DNA of 64,000 bases from Saprospiraceae bacterium (GCA_016714085.1 JADJNW010000039.1:73667-137666), one strand, 5' to 3'. Positions 37,858 through 48,382 are shown, counted from the first letter of the stretch. Program-made: numbers and translations. The notes: generated by a model from the sequence alone, not told the origin.

Positions 37858-40842
37858 TTAGAAAGAAATATCCAAGCCGAAAGTAACCGTCTTACCCACT
37901 GGATAACGGAAGAATTCATCCCCAGTTTCCAATGCTTCAGGATCAAAACCTGAATAATCTGTCAATGTCCATAAGTTCTGACCTTGCGCATAGAACAATA
38001 CATTCGACAAACGCAACTTATCCAAAATGGATTTTGGCAAGTTATAACCTAAGGTCACGTTTCTCAAGCGAATGAAGGATGCATCTTCCAGATAACGAGT
38101 AGAAGAAGAGTTTGATCCCATATTACCACCTACTCTTGGTTGAGGTCTTTCCGCGATGTCACCCGGTGCTTTCCAGTAGTTTTGGCCGGCTTCTACGATA
38201 TTGTTGAACTGACCATAACGCTGACCATCACTTTCAACAAAAGGACGAGAACCATTGTAAATTTGGTGTCCTTGAGCTGTGTAGAAGAATGCAGATAAAG
38301 ATAATCCTTTGAAAGAGAAAGTATTATTCAAACCAGCAAGATACTTAGGCTCGGCATTACCAGCCACTTTGCGCACTGCCTGAGAATAAGTACTGGTAGT
38401 ACCTTCAGCTGTTTCCCAAAGCGGTCTTCCGTTTGCAGGATCCACGCCTGCCCAGGTTTGCATATTCCAAGTACGGATTGGCAATCCTTCACGCCAAATC
38501 TGACGACCATTGAGAATATCTTCGCCACCTGGTAGTTCAAGTATTTGATTTCTATTGGCAGAGAAGTTAACATCGATTGACCAGTTGAAACCCTTAGGCG
38601 CTGAAGAACGTACAGGAATTGCACTCAAAGTAACCTCGAAGCCTTTGTTTTCAATCTTACCAACATTACGAAGTGCTGTGGTAAAACCACTAGTAGAAGA
38701 AACAGGTACATTCAACAACAGATCCTCACCTTGGCGGCGATACCATTCAATCGTACCGCTCAAACGGCTTTCGAGTACAGCAAAGTCCAAACCAAGATTC
38801 ACATTTTTACTAACCTCCCAAGTCAAATCAGGATTGGAGATTTGGTTAGGAGAACTACCTGGCTGGTCGTTATAACTGTTGCCAAAGCCATACAATTCCT
38901 GAGATGGGAAGTTACCGATTTCGGCGTTACCCGAAGTACCATAGCTGGCACGCAAGCGCAAATTATTGATCAGGCTAATATTATCAAGGAAAGATTCTTC
39001 CGAAATTGCCCAAGATGCGCCCACAGAGTAGAAAGTAGCATATCGATTGTTCGCGCCGAAGCGAGAAGAACCGTCATTACGTACACTGACAGTAGCAAAA
39101 TACTTTTCTCTAAAATTGTAATTCGCTTGCCCTAACAAAGAAACGAATGCAAATTCTGTTCTAGTACCGCCTACTCCTTGCGGTGTAGCTGTAGAAGCCA
39201 ATGTTTTCAGCTTGCCGGAAGCTAAGCCAACACCATTTGCGCTGAATCTGTCCTGATCAAATTTTTGATATTCGAAAACTGCAAAAGCATCAAAATTATG
39301 ATCCGGGCCAAATGAATTATAATATTTCAACATAGATTGAGAAGTCAACGTAGTCGTTCCGGTATAACCATCTGTAATAGAGCCATTTGTGTTGAATCCA
39401 TCTGCAGTTGTAGGATCGAAGAATGTATTTTCCTTGATGGTAACATAGTCAATATTAGCAGATTGCGTAAAGCGTAAGTTGCGGAGAATATTATAGTTAG
39501 CAGCAACTTTAGTAATAATACGCAAATTCTCGTTTACAACAGGGTTAAGCGGTTGAGAATACAAGAAGTTATCTCCTGAAAAGATCGTCCATTCGTCTTC
39601 CAACCCTGTGTAGAGTTGACCAGTAGCAGGATTATAAGCTGGTTGCAGCGGTGTATTTACAAATGCACCCAACAATGGTGAAGCAAAGCGGTTACCAGCT
39701 ACTGCATTCAGGTTTTCTGTAAAAGAACCATTAAAATTCAAGCTAAAATCGAGCTTGTCAGATGCTGTATGGTCAATATTACTACGCAAAGAAAGGCGGC
39801 TAAAGTCAGACTCGATCAAGATACCATCTTGTGTAAAGTAACCTCCAGAAAGGAAGAAACGAGTTTTTTCGTTACCACCGGAAGCTTGCAATTCTAAGTT
39901 GCGTGTTTGCCCTTGACGGAATGCAGCGTCCACCCAATCAAAATCATTGTCGAGCAAAGAAGCTGGTCTTGCAGCGTCAATTTGTTCTGGCGTACGACCA
40001 GAATTGGCAAGAGTCTGACGCTCATATTCCCAGATTTCCTGACCATTCATCAGATCAAAATTCCCGGTGTTTGGCTGGGTAATACCATATTGCACTTTGG
40101 CCGTGATCACTGATTTACCAGCTTTACCACGTTTGGTTGTAATCAGTATGACACCGTTGGAACCGCGAGAGCCGTAAAGTGCAGTAGCAGCTGCATCTTT
40201 AAGGATAGAGACATTGTCAATGTCATTCGGGTTAATGTTAGATAAGACATCATTAGTAGTCGTTAATTGAGAAAAATCACCATTTTGCATGATGACCCCA
40301 TCAATAACATACAGTGGGCCTCTACCTGCAGTAATCGAACCTGTACCACGGATACGCACGTTTTGTGCAGCACCTGGTTGACCAGAAGCAGCCGTAGAGA
40401 ACACCCCAGGTGCGCGGCCTTGAATCAACTGGTTTACATCAGGCATAGGCACATTTTCCAGAGCCTTTCTGTCAACGGTGGCGACCGATGCAACCAGCTT
40501 TTTTCTTTCCGTTTCGGAATAACCGGTTACGACAACCTCGCTTAGCTGAGCAATATCAGGGCTCATGGAAACATCTACTACATCCGAAGCACCAAGTTGA
40601 ACTTCTTGTGTAGCAAAGCCAGTGTAAGAAAATACCAATGTGGTAGCACCCGCTGGCACACTCAAGGTGTAAGAGCCATCGATGTCGGATACAGAACCCA
40701 CACTTGTACTTTTGGCTAAAACGGTGGCGCCAATGAGTGGCTCACCTTGATCGTCGGTAATCGTACCTCGGATGGTACGTTGAGCTAATAGAGCAATACC
40801 GCTGGCGAGCACCAGCAGTAAAACTAGTGAGAGTCTTTTCAT
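37858..40842 (-). CDS. SusC/RagA-family TonB-linked outer-membrane transporter
   Basis: A 994-residue TonB-dependent importer. In order: signal peptide, carboxypeptidase-regulatory-like domain (IRGTITDDQGEPLIGATVLAKST), plug (VVVTGYSETERKKL, with the SusC hallmark LYGSRGSNGVILITTKRGK), then a 22-stranded barrel ending in GKTVTFGLDISF. It partners the SusD-like lipoprotein gene downstream. No STN domain is present, so it is not itself an obvious sigma-signalling receptor. Upstream, CAAAATTA at 40905-40912 gives TAATTTTG on the minus strand, a possible -7 element. The intact 3-kb frame contrasts with many broken neighbours. Confidence 0.96.
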   Translation of the reverse strand: MKRLSLVLLLVLASGIALLAQRTIRGTITDDQGEPLIGATVLAKSTSVGSVSDIDGSYTLSVPAGATTLVFSYTGFATQEVQLGASDVVDVSMSPDIAQLSEVVVTGYSETERKKLVASVATVDRKALENVPMPDVNQLIQGRAPGVFSTAASGQPGAAQNVRIRGTGSITAGRGPLYVIDGVIMQNGDFSQLTTTNDVLSNINPNDIDNVSILKDAAATALYGSRGSNGVILITTKRGKAGKSVITAKVQYGITQPNTGNFDLMNGQEIWEYERQTLANSGRTPEQIDAARPASLLDNDFDWVDAAFRQGQTRNLELQASGGNEKTRFFLSGGYFTQDGILIESDFSRLSLRSNIDHTASDKLDFSLNFNGSFTENLNAVAGNRFASPLLGAFVNTPLQPAYNPATGQLYTGLEDEWTIFSGDNFLYSQPLNPVVNENLRIITKVAANYNILRNLRFTQSANIDYVTIKENTFFDPTTADGFNTNGSITDGYTGTTTLTSQSMLKYYNSFGPDHNFDAFAVFEYQKFDQDRFSANGVGLASGKLKTLASTATPQGVGGTRTEFAFVSLLGQANYNFREKYFATVSVRNDGSSRFGANNRYATFYSVGASWAISEESFLDNISLINNLRLRASYGTSGNAEIGNFPSQELYGFGNSYNDQPGSSPNQISNPDLTWEVSKNVNLGLDFAVLESRLSGTIEWYRRQGEDLLLNVPVSSTSGFTTALRNVGKIENKGFEVTLSAIPVRSSAPKGFNWSIDVNFSANRNQILELPGGEDILNGRQIWREGLPIRTWNMQTWAGVDPANGRPLWETAEGTTSTYSQAVRKVAGNAEPKYLAGLNNTFSFKGLSLSAFFYTAQGHQIYNGSRPFVESDGQRYGQFNNIVEAGQNYWKAPGDIAERPQPRVGGNMGSNSSSTRYLEDASFIRLRNVTLGYNLPKSILDKLRLSNVLFYAQGQNLWTLTDYSGFDPEALETGDEFFRYPVGKTVTFGLDISF

Positions 40843-41176
40843 AATTAAGATTAGATTTAGTAAAAAAATAATAATTCGCTTTAACTATTGCTTTTGTAAA
40901 ATTACAAAATTATTTTTTATACGTTTATTTTCCGTTATTTTTGAACTTTGGGATTATGAATCTTTGAGGATTATGAAATTATATTCGGAGAAAAACTGTT
41001 CCTGTAATACAATCGATTGGCTTATCTTTTTCGCTGCCTCCAATAAAAATAATATTACACATGAGGGCTTGCAAAGCCATTAGAACTTCTTTTGAATAAC
41101 AAATGTTTAGGAAGTTGTCAGTGAAATAGTTCGATAATTTATCGACATTGCGCTTTTAGCAGAGAAAACCATAAAA

Positions 41177-41785
41177 ATGTTAAAAGGTTCACATCATACC
41201 TTATTCGTATCCCAACAAGCTGATGCTGTTATTCCTACACCTTGGGGCAATTTCAGAATGATTGCTTTTGCAGATAGAGAGGACAACTGGATGCCGCATC
41301 TAGCTTTGATTCATGAACATTTCGATCATACCAAGCCCGCGCTTGTCCGTATGCATTCTGAATGCTTGACTGGTGATATTTTTCACTCCAAGCGCTGCGA
41401 TTGTGGAGAACAATTGCATAAAGCATTGGAAATGACTGCTCAAGAGGGTGGCGTCGTACTTTATCTTCGACAAGAAGGACGTGGTATCGGCTTGATTAAT
41501 AAATTAAAAGCCTACAATTTGCAAGACCTTGGTCTGAATACGGTAGATGCCAATATACATCTGGGGCTGGAAATCGATGCTCGCCATTATGATATTGCTA
41601 TTGAAATGCTGCTGGCACTGGACATCAAAAAAGTGCATTTGCTCACCAATAATCCTGATAAAATTGAAGCCCTGGAACATTCTCCGATTGAGGTGCTAAG
41701 TCGAGTTCCTTTAGTGATAGAGCCACGCAAAGAAAATCTTAACTATCTGAAAACCAAGAGAGAAAATCTTGGGCATTTGTTTTAA
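41177..41785 (+). CDS. ribA: GTP cyclohydrolase II
   Basis: A 202-residue single-domain RibA, first enzyme of riboflavin synthesis: it converts GTP to diamino-hydroxy-ribosylamino-pyrimidinone phosphate and formate. Zinc ligands are in HSECLTGDIFHSKRCDCG. The active-site region is LYLRQEGRGIGLINKLKAYNLQ and the tail KVHLLTNNPDKI. There is no fused RibB domain, so DHBP synthase is elsewhere or separate. The 334-base upstream gap has no FMN riboswitch that I can recognise. The gene runs convergent to the T9SS-sorted serine hydrolase. Confidence 0.95.
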   Translation: MLKGSHHTLFVSQQADAVIPTPWGNFRMIAFADREDNWMPHLALIHEHFDHTKPALVRMHSECLTGDIFHSKRCDCGEQLHKALEMTAQEGGVVLYLRQEGRGIGLINKLKAYNLQDLGLNTVDANIHLGLEIDARHYDIAIEMLLALDIKKVHLLTNNPDKIEALEHSPIEVLSRVPLVIEPRKENLNYLKTKRENLGHLF

Positions 41786-41794
41786 TATATCATT

Positions 41795-43112
41795 TTAATG
41801 CTTCATCCATTTCAATGTTTTAGCGCCCTGATTGGTTCGCACCTTTATCAAATAAATGCCATTCGGCAATTCGGAAACATCTAAAGTTGGTTGATCACCT
41901 TCCCAAATTTTTACTTGTTGTCCCTGTAAATTGAATAAACTGGCTTGCAGAAATTCTACTGAACCTGACAATTGCAATTGTAGCCAATTTTGACCCGGAT
42001 TAGGGAAAACACTGATACTTAAAGTTTTATCAAAAATTTCCTGCGTACCAGTCGTATTTTGAATAATTTGCATAAGTCTTTGCCACAACTCATCATCGAA
42101 TGCGGAGAGCGCCAATCTTCCTTCTGCCGACTCACCCATGCGAATTACTACCATATTTTGACTCGGAATGACATAGATTTTTTGATCATCTTTACCTAAT
42201 GCCATAAACATATCATCAGGAGCAGAGGGTATTAAATCCAGTGGGAAAACGATGCGTGATTGTGGCAGCATAAATTCCCCTTTACCATTGAGCCACCATA
42301 GATAGCCATAGGATTTATTCAAATTCTGAGAAGTATGCACCATTTCCTGAAAATAGGTGGTATCCTGCAAAACTGCTTCACCATTCCAAATGCCTTTATT
42401 CAAAGCCAAAAGTCCAAAACGCGCCATATCTCTGGGGCGGCTGTAGAAAACATAATTGAACCACAAGCCAGTACTCATCCCAATTTTTTGTTTAATCCGT
42501 TGATTGGTAAACTGTTGGAACGTTTGTCCACTTGCCGATGCTACGACATCTTGCACCAAGCGATAAGGCGCATTATGATAAGCCCAGCGCGAGCCAGCAT
42601 CTGCCAGGTATTGAAGACAAGCAGGGGTCAAGCAATTATCGGGATCAGGAATTTGAGCAGTAGGTGTCAAGCCATCGTCAAGCCCGGTAGTCATAGTCAT
42701 CTGATGCCAAATAGTGATTAAATCCTCTTTCTCAGAGGGAACGCTAGTCCAGCCTTTTCCAAGATAATCTGATGTTTTGTCTTGGATGTCGAGCAAACCT
42801 TCTTGCTTTGCAATCCCCACCAGAAACGCGGTCAGCGACTTTCCGGCTGAAGCCCAATACCAGAGGCTATCCTGGGTAAAGGAATCGAAATATTGCTCGA
42901 TAGCGATTTTGCCATCTTGTAAAATGATAAAGGCTTTCGTGTTTTTTTCGTCCAGCCATTGCAAAAGTGGATTGATCTGATTCGTATTCCAACCTAATTC
43001 CTGTGGCGCTACGGTCGCCCAAGTATCGCTTATTTTTGGCGGAAAGTATAATTGTGCATTGCAAGTGATTGAAAAACAAAGTAATATGATGAGCGTTTGT
43101 AAACGCTTTCAT
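41795..43112 (-). CDS. Secreted serine hydrolase (beta-lactamase class C fold) with type A T9SS sorting domain (frame slip at start)
   Basis: A ~440-residue protein. The catalytic SxxK is in WASAGKSL and the YxN in AYHN, with LITIWHQMTMTTGL between. The C-terminal ~75 residues are a type A sorting domain (VFPNPGQNWLQL ... LPNGIYLIKV). The clear frame begins at TTG 42964, but a signal peptide (TLIILLCFSITCNAQ) is visible upstream in the same frame. The ATG at 43112 reads into it only if one A of the AAA at 43107-43109 is removed. Such proteins are called D-alanyl-D-alanine carboxypeptidase-like or esterase-like; substrate unknown. A probable T9SS cargo. Confidence 0.87.
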
Positions 43113-43219
43113 ACTTGATAGATATGGTTTGTAAAATTTTTTATTTGGACGAAAATAGAAAGTGGAGGTTTAAATCAATCCTTATCATCTAATTGTTAAA
43201 TTTAGCAAAATCGTTATAC

Positions 43220-44200
43220 ATGAAAGCGATCCTTTTGAAAGAACCTGGCGGACCGGAGATGCTTACTTTAGGCGAACATCGCCCACCTCAGCCCGCGGGC
43301 AATGAAATTTTGGTGAAAGTGCATGCAACGGCCCTTAATCGCGCCGACATCCTGCAACGCGAAGGTAAGTATCCACCTCCTGCCGGGGAAAGCGAAATCC
43401 TGGGATTGGAGATGGCTGGCGAAGTGGTAGAATCTGGCTTGGAAGTAGAAAAATGGAAACCCGGAAATCGAGTTTGTGGTTTGCTCGCAGGCGGTGGCTA
43501 TGCCGAATATGCCGTCATCCATGAAGATATGGCGCTCCCGATTCCTGACAATCTTTCTTTTGAAGAGGCAACTGCGATACCCGAAGTATTTCTTACTGCT
43601 TTTCAGGCTTTGCATAGCCTGGCACATTTGCAAGCGCGTGAAAAAGTGCTGATTCATTCCGGTGCAAGTGGGGTAGGTACTGCGGCGATTCAAATTGCCA
43701 AAATGAGCGATGCGACTGTATTCGTGACGGCTTCTGCCAGTAAACACGATTTATGCCGAGAATTGGGCGCTTCATTCGCGGTAGATTATCATACCCGGGA
43801 TTTTGAAAAAGAAATTTTACAACAGACTTATAGCCAAGGTGTTAATGTGATTTTAGATTTTGTCGGAGCGCCTTATTTGCAAAAAAATCTTAATTTGTTG
43901 AGCATGGATGGACGTTTGGTGATGCTGTCGATGATGGGTGGTATTCATACGGATGATCTTCAAATTAGTAATATTTTGCGGAAACGCCTGCAAATTATAG
44001 GTTCTACGCTGCGCAATCGCTCTTTGGAATATAAAATTGCGCTTACGCGTGATTTTCGACTCTTCGCCTGGGATGCTTTTGCAATTGGGAAACTTAAACC
44101 GGTAATTGATACAATTTTTGATTGGCAAGAAGTAGCGGAAGCGCATCGCTATATGGAATCCAACCAAAGTAAAGGGAAAATTATTCTGAAGGTGAATTAA
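43220..44200 (+). CDS. NAD(P)H quinone oxidoreductase, zinc-independent MDR family (PIG3 type)
   Basis: A 326-residue medium-chain reductase. The N-terminal GroES-like domain contains ATALNRADILQREGKYPPPAG, the PIG3 signature. The nucleotide-binding site is HSGASGVGTAAIQIAK and the NADPH-phosphate contact region TASASKHDLC. The catalytic zinc ligands are absent, as expected for quinone oxidoreductases. Start ATG 43220 (MKAILLKEPGGPE) is preferred to the longer frame from 43193. It is divergent from the serine hydrolase gene. Confidence 0.92.
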   Translation: MKAILLKEPGGPEMLTLGEHRPPQPAGNEILVKVHATALNRADILQREGKYPPPAGESEILGLEMAGEVVESGLEVEKWKPGNRVCGLLAGGGYAEYAVIHEDMALPIPDNLSFEEATAIPEVFLTAFQALHSLAHLQAREKVLIHSGASGVGTAAIQIAKMSDATVFVTASASKHDLCRELGASFAVDYHTRDFEKEILQQTYSQGVNVILDFVGAPYLQKNLNLLSMDGRLVMLSMMGGIHTDDLQISNILRKRLQIIGSTLRNRSLEYKIALTRDFRLFAWDAFAIGKLKPVIDTIFDWQEVAEAHRYMESNQSKGKIILKVN

Positions 44201-44379
44201 AAAACAAGCGCACTATCAGTGACAGCGCGCCCAACGTTTTTTCATAGTGTGCGTTGATGAGTGGTTTTGAATATATTATACTGCAATAAATTTAGAATTA
44301 AGTATTTAAATATTTCAATAAATTTATATATTAATTTCTTGTTTACTATTGATTGCGTACGGTCAACTGCATATTGGTA

Positions 44380-45294
44380 TTAGTTTTCTCTTATTTGATG
44401 TTGATTCGACACCGCAATTGGTTTAGCTGCTGAAGGTGGCGTCACCTGCACCGTTTTGCAATTCCAGATTGGGTTGTAGCCGCTGTCCTCTCCGCCGTAT
44501 TCGCAAAGTTGAACTTGAGATACTTGCTTACCAGCTGCCGCTACGGTAAAGCGTTTGCGGTAAATCTCGGTATTACTGGCGTATTCTGCTTGATAAACAC
44601 GCTCCAGTCCACTGCCATTCCAGTAATAGAATGCTTTGTCAATGCCCGTGCTGCACCCGACGGTCATGGTGCTGGCTTCAATCACGGTGAGTCCTTCTAT
44701 TTTTTGACTTTGCAATACCCGAATCATCGGGCTGGAGGCACATTCTTCAAAAACGCATAATTGAGGCACCAACGTTTGGCTGATCAAGTGATTGGATTGC
44801 AAAATGCGGATTTCTGCCTTGATATCGCTTGGGGTTTCCCTTGCTTTGCCGGCAACGCCCAGCATAACAAATTCAGGTTTTCCATCGCCTGTAAGGTCGG
44901 CCTCGCGCCAGCCTTTGGCGATATGGCTGCCCCATACATACCCCTCAAAATCCTTGCCCTGACTATCTTTGCCGCGCACATGATACCAAATATCCTCATA
45001 ACCGTTGATCGTAGCCTTTGGCAGATAATTTTCGCGGTAAGCGATATTCGTTACCGCCCAACCAATAGGCAGTTGCGTTAGAATAGCAGCATTGGTGGCA
45101 GGTTTGTGTCGCACATTTACCTGATCGGTGAAAATATAGAGCGTGCTGCGATCGGAATAGAGTTGATCCACTTGCGAGCGTTCGTGAAACCATTCAAAAA
45201 AGTCACTGTGATCCTGCGACACAAAATACTCTTGTGCGCTGTGGGTGTTGGCTTGGGAAATAAGAAGCGTTGCTAATAACAAATTGGCTCTCAT
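44380..45294 (-). CDS. Secreted SH3-domain protein
   Basis: A ~304-residue exported protein. The signal peptide is MRANLLLATLLISQ (cleavage near THSAQ), so the start is 45294, not the upstream ATG at 45390. A bacterial SH3b domain occupies ~45-120 (VNVRHKPATNAAILTQLPIGW ... YVWGSHIAKGW). The remainder (VMLGVAGK, LCVFEECASSP) has paired Cys and a beta-rich pattern but no family I know. Bacterial SH3b domains usually bind cell-wall peptides. Function otherwise unknown. Confidence 0.77.
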   Translation of the reverse strand: MRANLLLATLLISQANTHSAQEYFVSQDHSDFFEWFHERSQVDQLYSDRSTLYIFTDQVNVRHKPATNAAILTQLPIGWAVTNIAYRENYLPKATINGYEDIWYHVRGKDSQGKDFEGYVWGSHIAKGWREADLTGDGKPEFVMLGVAGKARETPSDIKAEIRILQSNHLISQTLVPQLCVFEECASSPMIRVLQSQKIEGLTVIEASTMTVGCSTGIDKAFYYWNGSGLERVYQAEYASNTEIYRKRFTVAAAGKQVSQVQLCEYGGEDSGYNPIWNCKTVQVTPPSAAKPIAVSNQHQIREN

Positions 45295-45588
45295 GGGAAT
45301 AGGTTTAAGGGATAAACAGATATGTCCTTTAGAGTTTAAACTTTTCGCTTTTTTCAAATATTGCCCAAGAGGACGAAAAATTGCGTTCATGGGAAAAAAT
45401 TTGGGTCAATTAAATTCGGGTTTATAATTAAAACAAAGGATAAACTTTGCTGATGTTCACCATCGATCGTATATTTTTCTTTTGACGCAGAAAAAAACGA
45501 AAGTCACAGGTCGGAGCTTATTATCTTTATAAAATAAGTACGAGGAAAACGCTTGATTTGGATGGGAAGTCCTAGAAAAAAATATTCT

Positions 45589-46782
45589 TTACGCCTCCGC
45601 CTCCTGCCTCCCGCCTTCCGACTTCCCACTTCCACCTTCCGCTTTCCCACTCCCCACTTCCTCAAAAATGTTCATATTCAAAAAGCCCCGACGCTCGGCG
45701 TCTTCGGCGGCTTCTCGGTAGCTGTTCACCAGTTTGATATTTTCGATGCCCGATTCTTGGATGAGTTTCAGGGTGCGTTGTGTACGGCGCGGCTCTTTTA
45801 GATCGTGGATATAAATGGCTTTCACTTGACCTGGAAAGGATTTGGCAATAGTGAGATAAATTTCGGCATCTTTTTCGCCGCTGTCGCCAACAAGGATAAA
45901 AGGAAGATCAGGATACATACGCAGGATGCGCGCTACGCTTGAAATTTTGTGACCGCGATACTGCTTGCCCAAGGATTCAAAAGGAAATCGGCGCGGCAGC
46001 AAGCCAATATCACGCAAAAGCAAAGGCCCGCGTGGCAATTCGTTCAATTCGATAAAATCTTCGAGGAAATCATACAAATTCCAGGGACTTTTGGAGACAT
46101 AAAAAACAGGATTGCGATTCTGGTCATTTTTGCCCCTTTGTAAAGCTCGAAAAAAGGCTTCCACCTCGTGGAAAGTCTCGCGGTTGTTGGCATTTTTTAA
46201 AAAAGTGAGGTAAAGCATTTTAAGTTTGAGCAGCGAAGTAACTTCAGTAATCAGAATAGTATCGTCGATGTCGCTGATGACACCAAATTCAGCGTTGCCA
46301 GGCACTAATATTTTCGCGGTTTCATTGAGGTCAATTTCCCGGCGGCGAGTGCGCATGAGTCGGATACTGGCTTTGCGCCATTTTTTTTCGTCGGGCGCTA
46401 AAGGATTTTCCAAAGGTGCATCCAGAAAAAAATACCCTTCGCGGTCGGTGATCAGATCAAACTTATTTTCCCCAATGCTAATGGAGAGTTGTGCGCCGCG
46501 TATCTCCGCGCTACCAAAGCGTTTGTAATTGTTTACAAAATTGCGCCAAAGCGAATCAGCAGGAGAAGTGGTGATGACTTTGTTCTTGAGTACGCGCCCT
46601 TGCAAGAGGATATGATCGCGCCGACCGTAGCCGCGATACGCCAGAATCGTGATCGGCGACTTGCCAAACCAACTCAGGAAAAGCTTCAGGTAATATTTTA
46701 AATAAGCAAAAAACAAGAGGACAGCCCGAAGAATCCCTAAAAACAAGCGTTTCAACAAGGGCATCTTTTTTGGGGTGAACAT
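45589..46782 (-). CDS. App1-like phosphatase (DUF2183) with repeat-derived C-terminal tail
   Basis: A 397-residue protein. The HAD-type motif is SDIDDTI (D-x-D-D-T) at ~165, followed by VFYVSKSPWNLYDFLEDFI and ILVGDSGEKDAEIY, the App1/DUF2183 signature of phosphatidate-phosphatase-like enzymes. An N-terminal hydrophobic segment (FLGILRAVLLFFAYLKYYLKLFL) suggests membrane association. The last ~25 residues (G/S/E/K/R-rich, after FEEVGS) come from a purine-rich repeat at 45590-45665 and are probably not part of the folded domain; the original C-terminus may lie near FEE. The lipid substrate is inferred from the family. Confidence 0.83.
   Translation of the reverse strand: MFTPKKMPLLKRLFLGILRAVLLFFAYLKYYLKLFLSWFGKSPITILAYRGYGRRDHILLQGRVLKNKVITTSPADSLWRNFVNNYKRFGSAEIRGAQLSISIGENKFDLITDREGYFFLDAPLENPLAPDEKKWRKASIRLMRTRRREIDLNETAKILVPGNAEFGVISDIDDTILITEVTSLLKLKMLYLTFLKNANNRETFHEVEAFFRALQRGKNDQNRNPVFYVSKSPWNLYDFLEDFIELNELPRGPLLLRDIGLLPRRFPFESLGKQYRGHKISSVARILRMYPDLPFILVGDSGEKDAEIYLTIAKSFPGQVKAIYIHDLKEPRRTQRTLKLIQESGIENIKLVNSYREAAEDAERRGFLNMNIFEEVGSGKAEGGSGKSEGGRQEAEA
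45590..45665. repeat. Polypyrimidine repeat (CCTTCCG/CTTCCCA units)
   Basis: Near-tandem 7-10 base units such as CGCCTTCCG, ACTTCCCACTTCC and CTTTCCCA. The opposite strand encodes the G/S/E-rich tail of the App1-like protein. A comparable unit, CAAACTTC/CAACCTCC, is found at 61056-61114 inside the PhoD gene. Confidence 0.6.
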
Positions 46783-47048
46783 AGGGATTCGGGGTGGGAT
46801 TGTAGGGTTTTGAATCTTGTTTTTGGATAACTCCCTTATTTAAAACGATAAAATGCCAGCATACACGCTTGTACACTGGCACATTCCACAAACCGATTAA
46901 GTGTAAGACGAGTGTCTTAGAGAAGCTGATAATCGCAGTTGACTTCACTTATTTCTAAATCGGGAAAGCGGGTTGAAATGTTCATTTTTCGTATGAATTA
47001 TGGGTTGAACTCAATGCCAATATCTTGAAAATGAGAGACTTGTTCCGT

Positions 47049-47194
47049 AGGAACAATTTATTGGTAGTTATTTGAAAGTCAACATTTTGTGTGCCGTAGG
47101 TACACCTTATTCATAAAGCGTACCGATGGCACGCTCATTGACGTATCAAGATTCTTCTACCGATACCTTGTCCCGCCGGGACAATTCAGCAATC
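47049..47194. repeat. Cluster of short palindromic repeats in inverted arrangement
   Basis: Four small hairpins occur in one intergenic stretch: TTGTTCC-GTA-GGAACAA, TGTGCC-GTA-GGTACA, CGTACC-GAT-GGCACG and TTGTCCC-GCC-GGGACAA. The first is followed by TTTATTGGTAG and the last preceded by CTACCGATACC, so the outer units are in opposite orientation. This resembles BIME/REP elements. The gap 46783-47222 otherwise holds no gene. Confidence 0.65.
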
Positions 47195-47222
47195 CATTAT
47201 TCACGGTTTTTAACAAAATCTC

Positions 47223-48134
47223 TTATCGGAATTCTTCGATCATTTCATATAAAATGCCTTCTTTCATAGCGAAAGCAGAGATTGTAATTTTCTGAAAATC
47301 AGCTGATTGAAGGATATGGTTAATGAGAATTAATGCTACCACAATCATATCGGCGCGGTCGGAGGGCATACCTTCCATGTGGAGGCGCTCGGAGAGCGTA
47401 GTTTGCAGTATTTGCTGATAGAATGCTGGGAATTCGCTTACGGCGAGGTGCGAATGATAAGGATGGGTTTTGTCTTTGACCAAGATATTTTCCAGCACAT
47501 CAAACGTACCCGAAGCACCCACCAAAATTGGCGTAGGATATTGCTTCAAAGCATCGTACAAAGGCTGTAAATATTGGCGAAGGAACTGATGTACCGCTTC
47601 TGTTTCTGCTGGCGTAATCGGATCGCTTTTGTGAAAATTTTTCCACAATACAGCCACACCCACAGGAAAAGCTTTGCGCCCAATAGACTTGCTGGCAATC
47701 CGCGATGATAAATTCTACACTGCCGCCACCGATGTCCATGATAAGCATTCGCTCTTGCACAGGCGGAATCGCAAGCATAACGCCTTTGTGAATCAATTCT
47801 GCTTCGCGGTCGCCCGTAATCAGTTGTACTTCAATGCTGGCAAGGGTTTTCACCTGATCGATAAAATCCTGCCAGTTGCTCGCGGTGCGCAAGGCCGCTG
47901 TGCCGATTGCACGGATGGCCTTTACCTGATATTGATCGAGCATTTTTTGAAAGCCTGCATCGTGCGCAAGCCACGCTGGAAAGGGGCAGCCCCGATTTTA
48001 GCGATGCCTTCTTCTGCTAATTTTATAAAATGTCGCTCGCGGTATAATTCGCGGAAAGCGCCCTGACCATCTGGTTCGGCAATAAGCAAGTGAAATGTAT
48101 TCGTCCCCAAATCAATAACTCCAAATCGGTTCAT
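47223..48134 (-). CDS. Ppx/GppA-family exopolyphosphatase (two frameshifts)
   Basis: About 303 residues in three pieces. The N-terminal has VIDLGTNTFHLLIAE (the ASKHA phosphate-1 loop), the middle AIGTAALRTASN, MDIGGGSVEFII (second phosphate loop), and the C-terminal LVGASGTFDVLENIL and DRADMIVVALILI. Breaks: the A6 run at 47943-47948 needs one more A, and the A4/T4 run at 47667-47670 needs one fewer. Both are homopolymers. The single-module length matches short Bacteroidota Ppx/GppA proteins, which hydrolyse polyphosphate or pppGpp; which one cannot be decided here. Confidence 0.85.
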
Positions 48135-48222
48135 GTGGTGATGTGGTGATCTTGTGATATAGTGAGTGATTTTGTGATGTGGTGATTTTGTTATCTTGTG
48201 ATATAGTTATCTTGTGATTTAA
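48123..48222. repeat. Simple repeat of GTGAT-type units
   Basis: GTGGTGATGTGGTGATCTTGTGATATAG and similar, with variation in one or two bases per unit. The same unit is at 33263-33302. The rest of the gap to 48382 contains a dispersed repeat at 48252-48302. Confidence 0.6.
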
Positions 48223-48251
48223 GTAGCTTATTAGTTAATGATTTTATTTCA

Positions 48252-48302
48252 TTGAAAATCAAGTAATTATTCGGTGTTTTGCAAATTTAATTATGTCCAC
48301 TT
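48252..48302. repeat. Dispersed ~51-bp repeat, copy 1
   Basis: TTGAAAATCAAGTAATTATTC ... AATTTAATTATGTCCACTT. A second copy with about ten differences lies at 52501-52552. Confidence 0.6.
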
Positions 48303-48382
48303 ACTTAAGTTAAAGTAAATGAATGTAATATTTGCCACCAAGTTATTACATCACCAAATCACTATATGCTATATAAATAAAT

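Noticed and set aside
37369..40545. Several plus-strand frames over susC/susD
   Set aside because: Shadows of the minus-strand genes.
40860..41176. FMN riboswitch before ribA
   Set aside because: The conserved RFN core was not found, and the gap has only AT-rich sequence and weak hairpins.
42867..43112. 81-residue frame on the minus strand starting at ATG 43112
   Set aside because: It is the ATG of the serine hydrolase read in the wrong frame; the hydrophobic signal appears in the frame of the main gene.
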